Positions 45,419 through 54,073 of a stretch of 64,000 nucleotides of DNA are shown here, one piece after another. Within the stretch, counting starts at the first letter, position 1. Every line of letters starts with the position of its first letter. A program made the position numbers and the translations under genes. The DNA lies in the NCBI GenBank assembly GCA_046759385.1, contig JBHICC010000002.1, positions 1 through 64,000 of the forward strand, given 5' to 3'. The stretch is from JBHICC01 sp046759385 (GTDB lineage Bacteria; Pseudomonadota; Gammaproteobacteria; Acidiferrobacterales; SPGG2). The notes under the pieces are model-generated. The model made no database searches. It had not been told where the DNA came from and saw only the letters and a list, made by a program, of their open reading frames with translations.

Positions 45419-47212
45419 CTAGGATTCGTCCGGTGGCGGCGCGACCTTGACTACTTCGTCGATCGTCGTTAGTCCCGCGTGGATCTTTTTCGCCCCGCTC
45501 AGCCGCAGCGGCTGCATACCCTCCTTAACAGCCTGCTCGCGTATGAGTGCGACCTCAACGTCAGGTTTGATCGACTGACAGAGCGTAGGCGACATCGTGA
45601 GCATTTCATAAATGCCGATCCGTCCCATGTAACCGGTGTTGCGGCATTCGGAACACCCGTTTGGTAGGAAAACAGACTGCGGTTTCGTAGCCGTCCACGG
45701 TTGTACCAGGTTTTGCCAGGCCTCGTTCTCGAGTACACCGGGTTGCTTGCAGTGTGGGCAAAGCGTACGCACAAGCCGTTGTGCCACGACGCCCAACACG
45801 GTGGCGTTAATCAGATACGCGGGGATGCCGATCTCGAGCAGACGCGTGATTGCTGACGGCGCATCATTGGTGTGCAAGGTGGAAAGCACCAGGTGACCGG
45901 TGAGCGCCGCTTGAACGGTCATTTCGCCGGTTTCCAGGTCACGAATCTCACCGACCATGATGATGTCGGGGTCCTGGCGCAATAATGCCCGCACCCCCTC
46001 AGCAAACCCCAAGCCGATATTCTGCTGTACTTGCATCTGATTAAAACTCGCTTCAACCATCTCAATCGGATCTTCGACCGTGCAAACGTTCACTTCGGTT
46101 CGCGCGAGCTGCTTGAGTGTCGAGTAAAGCGTCGTTGTCTTGCCGGAGCCTGTTGGGCCTGTCACAAGGACGATCCCGTGCGGTTGCTCCACCATCGCTT
46201 CCCAGCACTTGATCTCGTTTGTGCTCAGGCCGAGCTCCGTGAAGCTGCGAGCAAGTACGCTGGGGTCGAAAATCCGCATCACGAGCTTTTCGCCGAGCGC
46301 GGTTGGAATCGTTGAAAGGCGCAGTTCGACCTCATTACCAACCGGCGTCTTGGTTTTGAGCCGTCCGTCTTGCGGCCGCCGCTTTTCTGCAACGTCCATG
46401 CGCCCCAGAGTTTTCACACGACTAACGATCGCGCCCAGTACCGCTGCCGGTACCTGGTAGACGAGATGCAGCACGCCATCGATGCGGAAACGGATGTCGC
46501 TCTTGTCCCGCCGTGGCTCGAGGTGGATATCACTGGCGCGCTGGTCGAACGCATACTGTAGAAGCCAGTCCACGATGTGGACGATGTGATGGTCGTCAGC
46601 ATCGAGTCTGCCCGTACGGCCGAGCTCGATTAGTTGTTCGAGGTTGGTAATGACGCTGGGCTGTGCGCCTGTTTTGGGATCCAGTTTCGCGCGTCGGATC
46701 GAGCGACTAACGGTATAAAACTCCGCCAGGTAACGATCGATATCAGCCGGGTTGGCAAGCACGAGGACGATTTTCTTGCGCAACACACGGCTGAGTTCAT
46801 CCTGCCAATCGATGACAAAGGGCTCGCAGGTCGCGATGACAACACTATCGGCGTTCACCGAGATCGGCAGGATCTTACGGCGAGCGGCGTACGCGTGTGA
46901 CATCACACCCGTGCAGGCGTCAACATCCATTTTTAGGGGATCGATGCGCTGATAAGGTAGACCTACCCTATTGGCTAGCCACATAGTTAACGCCTCTAAG
47001 GTCAACCGTTCTTTTTCGTTCTTAGCGCTTCGCAGATCTTGATTGGCAATGATCGCGAGGGGATGCAAATCGCGACTCCGCTGACCGTTAGCGAGCACTT
47101 GACTTACATCATCGCGACTTACTAACCCATCGCTAGCCAAGTCATTCAATAGATCACGCAAATTCAGCGTGCCGCTGTGTTTCTTGGCTGATCGTTGGCC
47201 CGGGTTCGGCAA
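45419..47212 (-). CDS. GspE/PilB-type secretion or pilus assembly ATPase
   Basis: A 597-residue ATPase. The N-terminal MshEN/GSPII_E domain (about 15-180) is followed by the ATPase core with Walker A GPTGSGKTT (about 330), the Asp-box segment VEDPIEM, Walker B-like DPDIIMVGEIRD, the His-box TGHLVLSTLHTN and a zinc-binding CPHC...CSEC pair near the C-terminus. It powers type II secretion or type IV pilus-like assembly. No other Gsp or Pil genes are adjacent, so the partner system is unknown. Confidence 0.9.
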   Translation of the reverse strand: MPNPGQRSAKKHSGTLNLRDLLNDLASDGLVSRDDVSQVLANGQRSRDLHPLAIIANQDLRSAKNEKERLTLEALTMWLANRVGLPYQRIDPLKMDVDACTGVMSHAYAARRKILPISVNADSVVIATCEPFVIDWQDELSRVLRKKIVLVLANPADIDRYLAEFYTVSRSIRRAKLDPKTGAQPSVITNLEQLIELGRTGRLDADDHHIVHIVDWLLQYAFDQRASDIHLEPRRDKSDIRFRIDGVLHLVYQVPAAVLGAIVSRVKTLGRMDVAEKRRPQDGRLKTKTPVGNEVELRLSTIPTALGEKLVMRIFDPSVLARSFTELGLSTNEIKCWEAMVEQPHGIVLVTGPTGSGKTTTLYSTLKQLARTEVNVCTVEDPIEMVEASFNQMQVQQNIGLGFAEGVRALLRQDPDIIMVGEIRDLETGEMTVQAALTGHLVLSTLHTNDAPSAITRLLEIGIPAYLINATVLGVVAQRLVRTLCPHCKQPGVLENEAWQNLVQPWTATKPQSVFLPNGCSECRNTGYMGRIGIYEMLTMSPTLCQSIKPDVEVALIREQAVKEGMQPLRLSGAKKIHAGLTTIDEVVKVAPPPDES

Positions 47213-47354
47213 CTTCTTTCCCTTGTGGCGGAGAGCTAACGGGATTATAGCGCCGTCCGATTTTTGGGTCTGAATCTCCTGGCGAGTGGTGCAAAGCAGG
47301 TGTCAAGTACCCCTCGTGTGTGGAATATTGAATCGAGGTACCATCCCAGAGCAC

Positions 47355-48377
47355 ATGCGAGCGGCCTACCTGATCGAACCCGGAAAGATCAAAATTCGTG
47401 AGGTCCCCGAACCTACGCCGGGGCCGGGCGAGCTCGTGATTCGGGTTGAATGCGCGCTTACCTGCGGAACAGATCTAAAGGCGTATCAACGCGGTCACCC
47501 GCTGATACCGATGCCGGGGCCATTCGGTCATCAATATGCCGGGTCGCTTTCGTCCGTTGGCGAGGGTGTCTCTGAGTTCGAAGCTGACATGCCAATATGG
47601 GGCGTGCACAGTGGTCCTTGCGGCGAATGTCAGTATTGTCGAAAGACGCGTTACAACCTCTGCCCGTATCTGCAGCAGCAGATGGCGTTCGGTGCGTTTG
47701 GACAGTTCCTCCGTCTGCCCGCGCGGGTGGCGCGACACAATGTTTTGCCGCGCCCCGTTGGTATGCCGGCGGAGCGTGCGGCCTTTCTCGAGCCCGTCAG
47801 CTGTGTGGTGCACGCGCTGGCGCAGATCGACTGGCGCGGCGTCGAGCGCGTGCTGCTCATCGGTTTGGGCTCTATGGGCCTTCTGTTTTGCCAGCTCTTG
47901 CCGCAGGTCACGAAAGCCAAGGTGGTGGCGATCGGACGCAACGCACAGCGGGTCGCGATGGCGCGTGGTGGTGCACTTGAACAAGTCATTGAGGTGACCA
48001 GCGGCGGTGTAAATGGGACGATTAGTGACGCTGGTCCTTTTGACTGCGTGATCGAATGCACCGGGCGCGAAGACGGTTGGCGTAGCGCCTTCGAGTGGGT
48101 CATGCCAGGCGGACAGGTACTGTTTTTCGGTGGGCTACCGGGAAATACAACCTTTTCGATCGATACTTATAAGTTACATTATCAAGAACTGCGCCTCCTC
48201 GGCGCGTTTCATTTTGGCCCAACCGACGTGCGTAACGCCGCCCAACTTCTCGAGCAAGGGAGCTTGCGTGTGGCCGATCTCATAAGCGGTCGGCTGCCCC
48301 TCGACCAACTCGATGTCGGCCTTCAGCAAATGGAGGCAGGGTCGGGGATCAAGTATGCTATTGATCCATGGGCCTAG
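47355..48377 (+). CDS. Zinc-binding medium-chain alcohol dehydrogenase 1
   Basis: A 340-residue MDR-superfamily enzyme from the ATG at 47355. The catalytic zinc ligand Cys37 is in TCGTD; the usual GHE motif is GHQ (His59-Gln60). The structural zinc site Cys89, Cys92, Cys95 and Cys103 is complete, and the NAD-binding fold has GLGSMGLLF. The sequence resembles sorbitol/threonine dehydrogenases, but the substrate is unknown. It overlaps a second, related dehydrogenase reading frame at the 3' end and is probably co-transcribed with it. An upstream start at 47286 is less likely. Confidence 0.85.
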   Translation: MRAAYLIEPGKIKIREVPEPTPGPGELVIRVECALTCGTDLKAYQRGHPLIPMPGPFGHQYAGSLSSVGEGVSEFEADMPIWGVHSGPCGECQYCRKTRYNLCPYLQQQMAFGAFGQFLRLPARVARHNVLPRPVGMPAERAAFLEPVSCVVHALAQIDWRGVERVLLIGLGSMGLLFCQLLPQVTKAKVVAIGRNAQRVAMARGGALEQVIEVTSGGVNGTISDAGPFDCVIECTGREDGWRSAFEWVMPGGQVLFFGGLPGNTTFSIDTYKLHYQELRLLGAFHFGPTDVRNAAQLLEQGSLRVADLISGRLPLDQLDVGLQQMEAGSGIKYAIDPWA

Positions 48378-48412
48378 CACGCACACCCGAGGCTAGCAAT
48401 CAGACCAGTCCT

Positions 48413-49441
48413 ATGCGTCAAGCGGTGATTCGTAGTGCCACAGCCTTCGAAGTCATCGCTGTATCTAAACCAACCCTGCAGTCGCAAGATGAGCTGTTGT
48501 TGCGAACCGCCGCCTGCGGTATCTGCTCAGGCGACCTGATGGGGTGGTATCTCGAGCGCAAGGTGAATACCGTGCTCGGGCACGAGGTAGTCGGCTATGC
48601 CGACGAGGTCGGCTCAGGACTCCCTCATTTGCAGCGCGGGCAACTGGTGTTTGTGCATCATCACGCGCCTTGCATGGCGTGCCGCTTCTGCCGCACGGGC
48701 AATCATGTCCACTGTGAGACCTGGCGTAAGAGCCGACTCGATCCGGGTGGGATGGCGGAGTACATTCGCGTGCCGGCGGTAAACGCGCGCGAGGATGCAT
48801 TTGCGATTGACGATCTCATGCCGGAGGTTGGCGCGTTCATCGAGCCATTAGCCTGCTCGGTAAAGGCGTTGGCACGCCTAGGTGAGCGTCCCAGGCAGCA
48901 TGGTGTCATTGTCGGCTGCGGGGTCATGGGTCTGCTAAATATCGCCGCTGCGAGAGCCAGTGGTACCGAACTCGTGTGGGCGGTGGAGCCCGATCCGCTG
49001 CGCCGCGAGTTCGCGCGCGAGTTTGGTGCCGACGCGGTGTTCACCCCAGGTGAACTCGGACGGCGGGTGGGTTCATCCGCATTCGAGGGCGCCGATTACG
49101 TCATCGTCGGGCCGGGTAGCCCGGGGGTGATCGTAGAGTCATTGGCTTACGTCAGGAACGGCGGCATTGTTGTGCTATTTACGCCGACGTCGAGCGATGC
49201 ACGGACAGCGCTAGATTTTTGCGATCTGTACTTTCGTGAGGTCAGTCTGGTGCCTTCGTACTCCTGTGGACCGGCGGATACGCGGCGTGCGTATGAGTTA
49301 TTGCGTACCGGCGTCGTTAACGTCTCGCCGTTGGTCACGCACCGATTTCGGATCGACCAAATCCAGCAGGCCTATGAGACAGCAAAGCGGGGCGGACCTG
49401 CACTCAAGGTGCTGGTGGTTTTCGAGGACGGACCGCCGTGA
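48413..49441 (+). CDS. Zinc-binding medium-chain alcohol dehydrogenase 2
   Basis: A 342-residue MDR enzyme. Catalytic ligand Cys35 (AACGICSGD) and a canonical GHE (His57-Glu58) are present, as is the structural site Cys87, Cys90, Cys93, Cys101. The cofactor fold has VGCGVMGLLN. It is clearly distinct from the neighbouring dehydrogenase in the substrate domain, so the two are probably successive enzymes and not a recent duplication. An ATG at 48368 would add 15 residues and overlap the previous gene by 10 bases. The cupin gene overlaps its stop by 4 bases. Confidence 0.85.
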   Translation: MRQAVIRSATAFEVIAVSKPTLQSQDELLLRTAACGICSGDLMGWYLERKVNTVLGHEVVGYADEVGSGLPHLQRGQLVFVHHHAPCMACRFCRTGNHVHCETWRKSRLDPGGMAEYIRVPAVNAREDAFAIDDLMPEVGAFIEPLACSVKALARLGERPRQHGVIVGCGVMGLLNIAAARASGTELVWAVEPDPLRREFAREFGADAVFTPGELGRRVGSSAFEGADYVIVGPGSPGVIVESLAYVRNGGIVVLFTPTSSDARTALDFCDLYFREVSLVPSYSCGPADTRRAYELLRTGVVNVSPLVTHRFRIDQIQQAYETAKRGGPALKVLVVFEDGPP

Positions 49442-49899
49442 CGCAGCACGAAGCTAAAGCCAAGCACGTTAGCCCAAGTCGCGTTCTTAAGTACGAGAAC
49501 GGCTTTACGTGGCAGGACGCGGTGCGCAAGATTTACAAGGATGAGCCCGGAAGTTGGCAAGGGGTGACGCGAACGGCCCTGATCGGTAGCTCCGATGAAA
49601 CCCCAACGCCCTTCCACCTGCGTTATTTCGAGGTGGAAGTCGGTGGGTTCTCAAGTCTGGAAAAACACCAGCACGAGCATATCGTAGTGCTGATACGCGG
49701 GCGTGGCGAAGTGGTGCTCGGAGACTATACGCATCCGCTGTCGTTCGGTGATGTCGTTTACATCGCCCCGTGGGAAATACATCAGTTCAGAAACGCCCTA
49801 GGGCCCGAACCGCTCGGATTTCTGTGTATGGTGCCGGCTGAACGTGACCACCCCGTGTTGGTGACGGCCGAGAAGCCAAGGCACACCCCCACCGAGTGA
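49438..49899 (+). CDS. Cupin domain protein
   Basis: A 153-residue single-cupin protein with a GTG start overlapping the dehydrogenase stop codon (GTGA). Motif 1 is EKHQHEHIVVLIRGRGEVVLG, with metal ligands His77, His79 or His81, and motif 2 is GDVVYIAPWEIHQF with His115. This points to a metal-dependent isomerase, lyase or dioxygenase, or a sugar-binding role. Translational coupling to two dehydrogenases suggests a common pathway for a hydroxylated or sugar-like compound; the substrate cannot be named. Confidence 0.85.
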   Translation: MTQHEAKAKHVSPSRVLKYENGFTWQDAVRKIYKDEPGSWQGVTRTALIGSSDETPTPFHLRYFEVEVGGFSSLEKHQHEHIVVLIRGRGEVVLGDYTHPLSFGDVVYIAPWEIHQFRNALGPEPLGFLCMVPAERDHPVLVTAEKPRHTPTE

Positions 49900-49997
49900 T
49901 CCCGAGAGCGGCGCCAAGGTTGGCGCTGCACCTGGCGCCTGAGCCACCACGCCGCTTGATGCTGAAAGAACTTTATGTGCACAACACATCGAACTTT

Positions 49998-50012
49998 TTG
50001 AACGATGTTCAA
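49998..50012. promoter_or_regulatory. Candidate TetR operator
   Basis: TTGAAC-GAT-GTTCAA is a perfect 15-base palindrome just upstream of the TetR gene and just downstream of the dehydrogenase-cupin genes. It overlaps an in-frame ATG at 50005, which supports a later translation start and an autoregulatory site. Confidence 0.55.
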
Positions 50013-50034
50013 TACCCGACTAGACTTTATGCCC

Positions 50035-50667
50035 ATGGGACGACGCAGCGACCACAGTCGTGAGGAAATCCGCGAAATGGCGCTGATCGTCGCCGAACGC
50101 ATCGTGCGGCGCGAAGGCTATGCTGGCTTGAGCGCCCGCAAGGTGGCCAAACCGATGGGCTACACGGTAGGCACCTTGTACCTGGTGTTCAAGAATCTCG
50201 ATGATCTGATCCTGCACGTTAATGCGCGCACCCTAGATAGCCTCCACGCGACGACGACGCAGGCCTTCGAGAAAACGCAAGACCCCCAGGACCGCGTCAT
50301 CGCGATCGCTAGGGCCTATATCGACTTTGCCGCAAAAAACACCCACCGCTGGAGCATGCTTTTCGAGCATCGACAGCCGCAAGGTGAACAACGCCCACCC
50401 TGGTACGACGAGAAAGTCGCTCGCAGCCTTGCTCTCGTTGAAAAAGCGTTGACGCCGCTCGCACAGCATCGTTCCGCAAACGAGATCAAACAGGCCGCGC
50501 GCACACTATGGGGGGGTGTTCACGGTATTTGCATCCTTGCGCTCTCACAGAAGCTCGATACCGCCGACGCTAACTCAGTGCGGGTTCTCGTGGAGTCACT
50601 CGTGGACAATTACTTGCGCGGATTCACTGCTGCAAACGTCCATGCGGCCACACCTACCAACACGTAG
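50035..50667 (+). CDS. TetR-family regulator with WHG-type C-terminal domain
   Basis: A 210-residue regulator from the ATG at 50035. The helix-turn-helix (about 10-55) is REEIREMALIVAERIVRREGYAGLSARKVAKPMGYTVGTLYLVFKNLDDL. The C-terminal domain contains LWGGVHGICIL, the WHG element of a TetR ligand-domain subfamily. In-frame starts at 50005 and 50029 are possible; the first is disfavoured because a palindromic operator covers it. It may control the dehydrogenase-cupin genes or the convergent transporter-acyltransferase gene. Confidence 0.85.
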   Translation: MGRRSDHSREEIREMALIVAERIVRREGYAGLSARKVAKPMGYTVGTLYLVFKNLDDLILHVNARTLDSLHATTTQAFEKTQDPQDRVIAIARAYIDFAAKNTHRWSMLFEHRQPQGEQRPPWYDEKVARSLALVEKALTPLAQHRSANEIKQAARTLWGGVHGICILALSQKLDTADANSVRVLVESLVDNYLRGFTAANVHAATPTNT

Positions 50668-50686
50668 TGTATGCCGCGTGTGTGTT

Positions 50687-52570
50687 CTATTTCCAATCCC
50701 CGCGTATGGCCAGAACCATCTTCCGCAAACGTGCGGCGCTCGCCTGCCGGGGTGCCAGCGGTGATCCGACGACAAGGGCGATCCGGGACCAGAAGCGCCT
50801 GGGCAGGTTGCGCATGGCCGGGCCGGCCTTTCGGCTGAAGAAGCTACCCCAGAGTCCACGCAGTGCAATCGGGATCACGGGCACCGGTCGTCGCTTGATG
50901 ATGCGCTCCACACCGGGGCGAAACTTGTGCAGTTCTCCGTCCTCGGTAAGCCGGCCCTCCGGGAATAAGCACACGAGCTGCCCTTGCTTTAAGGCGTCGT
51001 CGATCTGATCGAAGGCGCGCTCTAGCATCTTCGGGTCTTCCTTCGCCGGTGCGATCGGAATCGCGCGCGCCGTGCGAAAGACGAAATTCAGCAAGGGCAG
51101 TCTGAAGATGCCATGATACATCACAAAGCGTATCGGGCGTCGGATACAGCCGGTGATCACGAGCGCGTCGACGAAACTCACGTGATTGGAAACCAGCACT
51201 GCCGGTCCGGCGTCGGGAATGCGCTCCAGACCTTCTTTTTGCACTCGGTACATTGTGTGGATCAGCATCCACACGATGAAGCGCATCAGAAATTCCGGCA
51301 CTAACGTGTAGATGTAAATCGCAACCACCGCATTGAGTACCGCGGTAATCAAGAAAAGCTCAGGAATGCTCAATCCCGAACTCAATAGAGCAATCGCAGT
51401 AGCGGCCGACATCACCATGAACAACGCATTGAGAATCGTATTGCCGGCGATCACACGCGCAAGGTGGCTCGGCGCGCTTCGCTGTTGCACCAGCGCGAAG
51501 AGCGGCACGATATAAAATCCGCCGAACATCCCTAGCAAAACGATGTCCACCATCACTCGCCAGCTTCCGGGCTGTTGTACAAAAGCGGCAGCGCCGATTA
51601 GCTCACCGGTGGCCGCACTCGGCACCGCGAAGAAAATGTCGACGCCGAAGACCGTCACACCGATGGAACCGAAGGGCACCAGGCCAATCTCGACCTTGTG
51701 ACCGGACAGGCGTTCGCACAGCAGCGAGCCGGCGCCGATTCCAATGGAAAATAACGTGATGAGAATCGTCACGACCTGCTCGTTGCCGCCCAAAGTTAGC
51801 TTGGTGTAGTTCGGGAGCTGGGCAAGGTAAGTAGCACCGATAAACCAAAACCAAGAGATGCCGAGAATTGATAGGAACACAGTGCGATTGCGGCGCGTCA
51901 ACTGCAAGATACGCCATGTCTCAGTGAGCGGGTTCCAGTTGATCTTAAGTTGCGGATCTACTGCAGGCGTGTGTGGAATGGCGCGGCTCGCTAGGTAGCC
52001 GAGCACCGCCACCGCCACGACCGTGAGCGAAACGGAACCAACCCCTACGCCCGATAGCCCGATCAAGAGCGTGCCCGTCATCGTGCCAAATAAGATGGCG
52101 AGGTACGTACCCATCTGCACCATGCCGTTACCGCCTACTAGCTCTTCCTCGTTCAGATGTTGCGGCAGAATTCCGTACTTCGCCGGCGCGAAAAGGGTCG
52201 ACTGTGCACCCATCAGGAAAAGCAACCCGATCAGCAACGGCACGCTCCGCAGGTAAAAACCCGCCGCTGCGATCACCATGATGACGATCTCGAGCAGTTT
52301 GATCAGTCGGATCAGCCTCGATTTCTCGTACTTGTCCGCCAGCTGGCCGGCGGTGGCAGCGAACAGGAAAAACGGCAAGATAAACAATCCTGCGCTTAGA
52401 TTAATCAGCGTATCGGTGCTGATAGAAATAAGGTGGGCGCTATGAAAGGCGACGAGAGTGATAAGCGCATTCTTGAAGACATTGTCGTTATACGCGCCTA
52501 GGAACTGCGTCAAAAAAAACGGCCCGAAGCGCCGCTGTCTTAGCAACGCATACTGACTGTCCGACCTCAT
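50687..52570 (-). CDS. MFS lysophospholipid transporter fused to acyltransferase
   Basis: A 627-residue fusion. The N-terminal part (about 1-420) is an LplT-like MFS permease, starting FFLTQFLGAYNDNVFKNALI with about 12 helices. The C-terminal part (about 440-627) is a PlsC-type acyltransferase with the NHxxxxD motif NHVSFVD (His463) and FPEGRLT. Family knowledge: LplT flips lysophospholipids inward, and a PlsC-type enzyme re-acylates them. The acyl-ACP synthetase domain of the Aas system is absent. The start at 52570 has a GGAGG ribosome-binding site, whereas 52657 adds unconserved residues. Confidence 0.9.
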   Translation of the reverse strand: MRSDSQYALLRQRRFGPFFLTQFLGAYNDNVFKNALITLVAFHSAHLISISTDTLINLSAGLFILPFFLFAATAGQLADKYEKSRLIRLIKLLEIVIMVIAAAGFYLRSVPLLIGLLFLMGAQSTLFAPAKYGILPQHLNEEELVGGNGMVQMGTYLAILFGTMTGTLLIGLSGVGVGSVSLTVVAVAVLGYLASRAIPHTPAVDPQLKINWNPLTETWRILQLTRRNRTVFLSILGISWFWFIGATYLAQLPNYTKLTLGGNEQVVTILITLFSIGIGAGSLLCERLSGHKVEIGLVPFGSIGVTVFGVDIFFAVPSAATGELIGAAAFVQQPGSWRVMVDIVLLGMFGGFYIVPLFALVQQRSAPSHLARVIAGNTILNALFMVMSAATAIALLSSGLSIPELFLITAVLNAVVAIYIYTLVPEFLMRFIVWMLIHTMYRVQKEGLERIPDAGPAVLVSNHVSFVDALVITGCIRRPIRFVMYHGIFRLPLLNFVFRTARAIPIAPAKEDPKMLERAFDQIDDALKQGQLVCLFPEGRLTEDGELHKFRPGVERIIKRRPVPVIPIALRGLWGSFFSRKAGPAMRNLPRRFWSRIALVVGSPLAPRQASAARLRKMVLAIRGDWK

Positions 52571-52716
52571 GCCTATGCCTCCGCGAGGCAAGCATATCAG
52601 AGGGAACGAAACACTGACTACGGATGGCAATAGCGTTGCGCGATGGCGGGGGGGCACGGCTACGGTATAATGCGCGTTCCTGCCTTTTCGATGCTTCGCG
52701 AAGTGAGGGGGATGGA

Positions 52717-53049
52717 ATGAAAAAAACTGTGATCCTGCTTGTACCAGTAGTAGCGCTTATGCTCATGGGCGCCAAATGGGTGAAGTTGACTCCCGAGGGT
52801 GAGAAAGTCCGTGTCCTCGAGGAACAAGAGGTAGGTACTTGCAAACGTCTGGGTAAGACGAACGTGCGTCTCAAGGATGATTATGTCTTCGGCATCAAGC
52901 GAAGCGAAAAGAAAGTGAAGAAGGAACTGCATATCCTCGGCCGTAATAGCGCGGCCGATATGGGTGGAGACACGATCGTCGCGGTCACCGAGCCCAAAGA
53001 AGGCGCACAGAAGTTTGCTGTCTACAAGTGTGTGAATCCGGGCGGCTAG
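52717..53049 (+). CDS. DUF4156 family protein without lipobox cysteine
   Basis: A 110-residue exported protein. A hydrophobic N-terminus (KKTVILLVPVVALMLMG) is followed by AKWVKLTPEGEKVRVLEEQEV and the late MGGDTIVAV and VYKC elements typical of DUF4156. Most relatives are lipoproteins with a Cys at the position that is Ala-Lys here (MGAKW), so this copy is probably not lipidated and either stays anchored by the helix or is cleaved by another peptidase. The ATG at 52717 has a GAGGGGG ribosome-binding stretch. The function is unknown. Confidence 0.8.
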   Translation: MKKTVILLVPVVALMLMGAKWVKLTPEGEKVRVLEEQEVGTCKRLGKTNVRLKDDYVFGIKRSEKKVKKELHILGRNSAADMGGDTIVAVTEPKEGAQKFAVYKCVNPGG

Positions 53050-53053
53050 GCAC

Positions 53054-53110
53054 GTGAGGCGTGAGCAGCAAGGGTAGTTAGGTCGTTTGCTTTATCGCCT
53101 CACCCCTCAC
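53054..53110. repeat. Imperfect inverted repeat after the DUF4156 gene
   Basis: GTGAGGCGTGAG (53054-53065) pairs with CTCACCCCTCAC (53099-53110) at 11 of 12 positions. A third related word, CCTCACGC, follows near 53171. No T-run follows. The rest of the 287-base gap to the broken rsmJ holds nothing recognisable. Confidence 0.45.
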
Positions 53111-53336
53111 ATCTGACCTGCAACCTGGACCGAGCGATTCACGGTGCCCTGCCTCCGAAGCGCTCTTCGATGCCTCACGCTTCGCGTTTGTTGATGAAGC
53201 TCCGCCCGGAAGTCGCCGCATCGATGCAGCATTGATTATTCTTTCCCGACAATACTCGAGGACCGCAGATTACCGCGCTAAACGATGATAGCGTATGATT
53301 TCTTGGTCGCAAGAGCAGGGTTCGGTGCGGTAGGCG

Positions 53337-54003
53337 ATGTCCGTAAGGGTCGGCGTCATGGGGGAGCACGGCGTTCGTGTCGGTAAGCTGGCGCGTCAGC
53401 TCAGATTGCCGCTGGCGAGCGGCGATGATGCCGAACACTACCAGTACCTGTTAGTACGGACCCGAGAACGCCTGGAATTGCGTGATAACGTCAGCCGCCG
53501 CGCATGCGATCGGAAAACGATCCCGAACGATCATCGATGCGACCGCGGGCCTGGGCCACGATGCTTTATTGTTAGCGCTGATGGGCTATGAGGTTACGGC
53601 TATCGAGCGCTCCCCTATTATTGCAGCGTTGTTACGGGACGGCATCATGCGCGCGCAGGAGCAGGAAAAGCTCGCGCCTGCGCTGGGCGACCGTTTCATG
53701 TTGTTAGCGGGAGACGCGCGTAAGCTATTACCCACACTTGAGACGTGCGCGGACGTGATTTATCTTGACCCCATGTATCCGCCTAGTGCTAAGCGCTCCG
53801 CACTCCCCAAAAAAGTCATGCGCACCCTTCGCGATATCGTCGGCGATGATGCCGACACAGGCGAGTTGCTGTCAGTTGCTTTGAAGCACGCTCAAGGTCG
53901 CGTCGTCGTGAAGCGGCCGTCCAGTGCCATGCCTATATCTACTCCCTCAACGAGCTACCGAGGCAAGATGGTGCGTTACGATGTCTATATCACCCCCGCG
54001 TGA
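53337..54003 (+). pseudogene. rsmJ: Broken 16S rRNA methyltransferase gene rsmJ
   Basis: The first part (from the ATG at 53337) encodes a normal RsmJ start ending in YQYLLVRTRERLELRD. The frame then leaves the conserved path, and the remainder (TIIDATAGLGHDALLLALMGYEV, VIYLDPMYPP, GRVVVKRP) is in another frame from about 53482. Between the halves the expected segment with the GGGRG-type motif, about 25 residues, is missing. A deletion whose length is not a multiple of three explains both. RsmJ methylates G1516 of 16S rRNA. A GTG at 53482 could start the C-terminal part, but the product would lack a conserved region. A sequence or assembly error cannot be excluded. Confidence 0.75.
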
Positions 54004-54073
54004 TATGACTGGGCAACACCCAGGGGCGTTTGTGTCCGACCCGATGTTTTAATTCCCCGGGCTCTCAGAAGCG

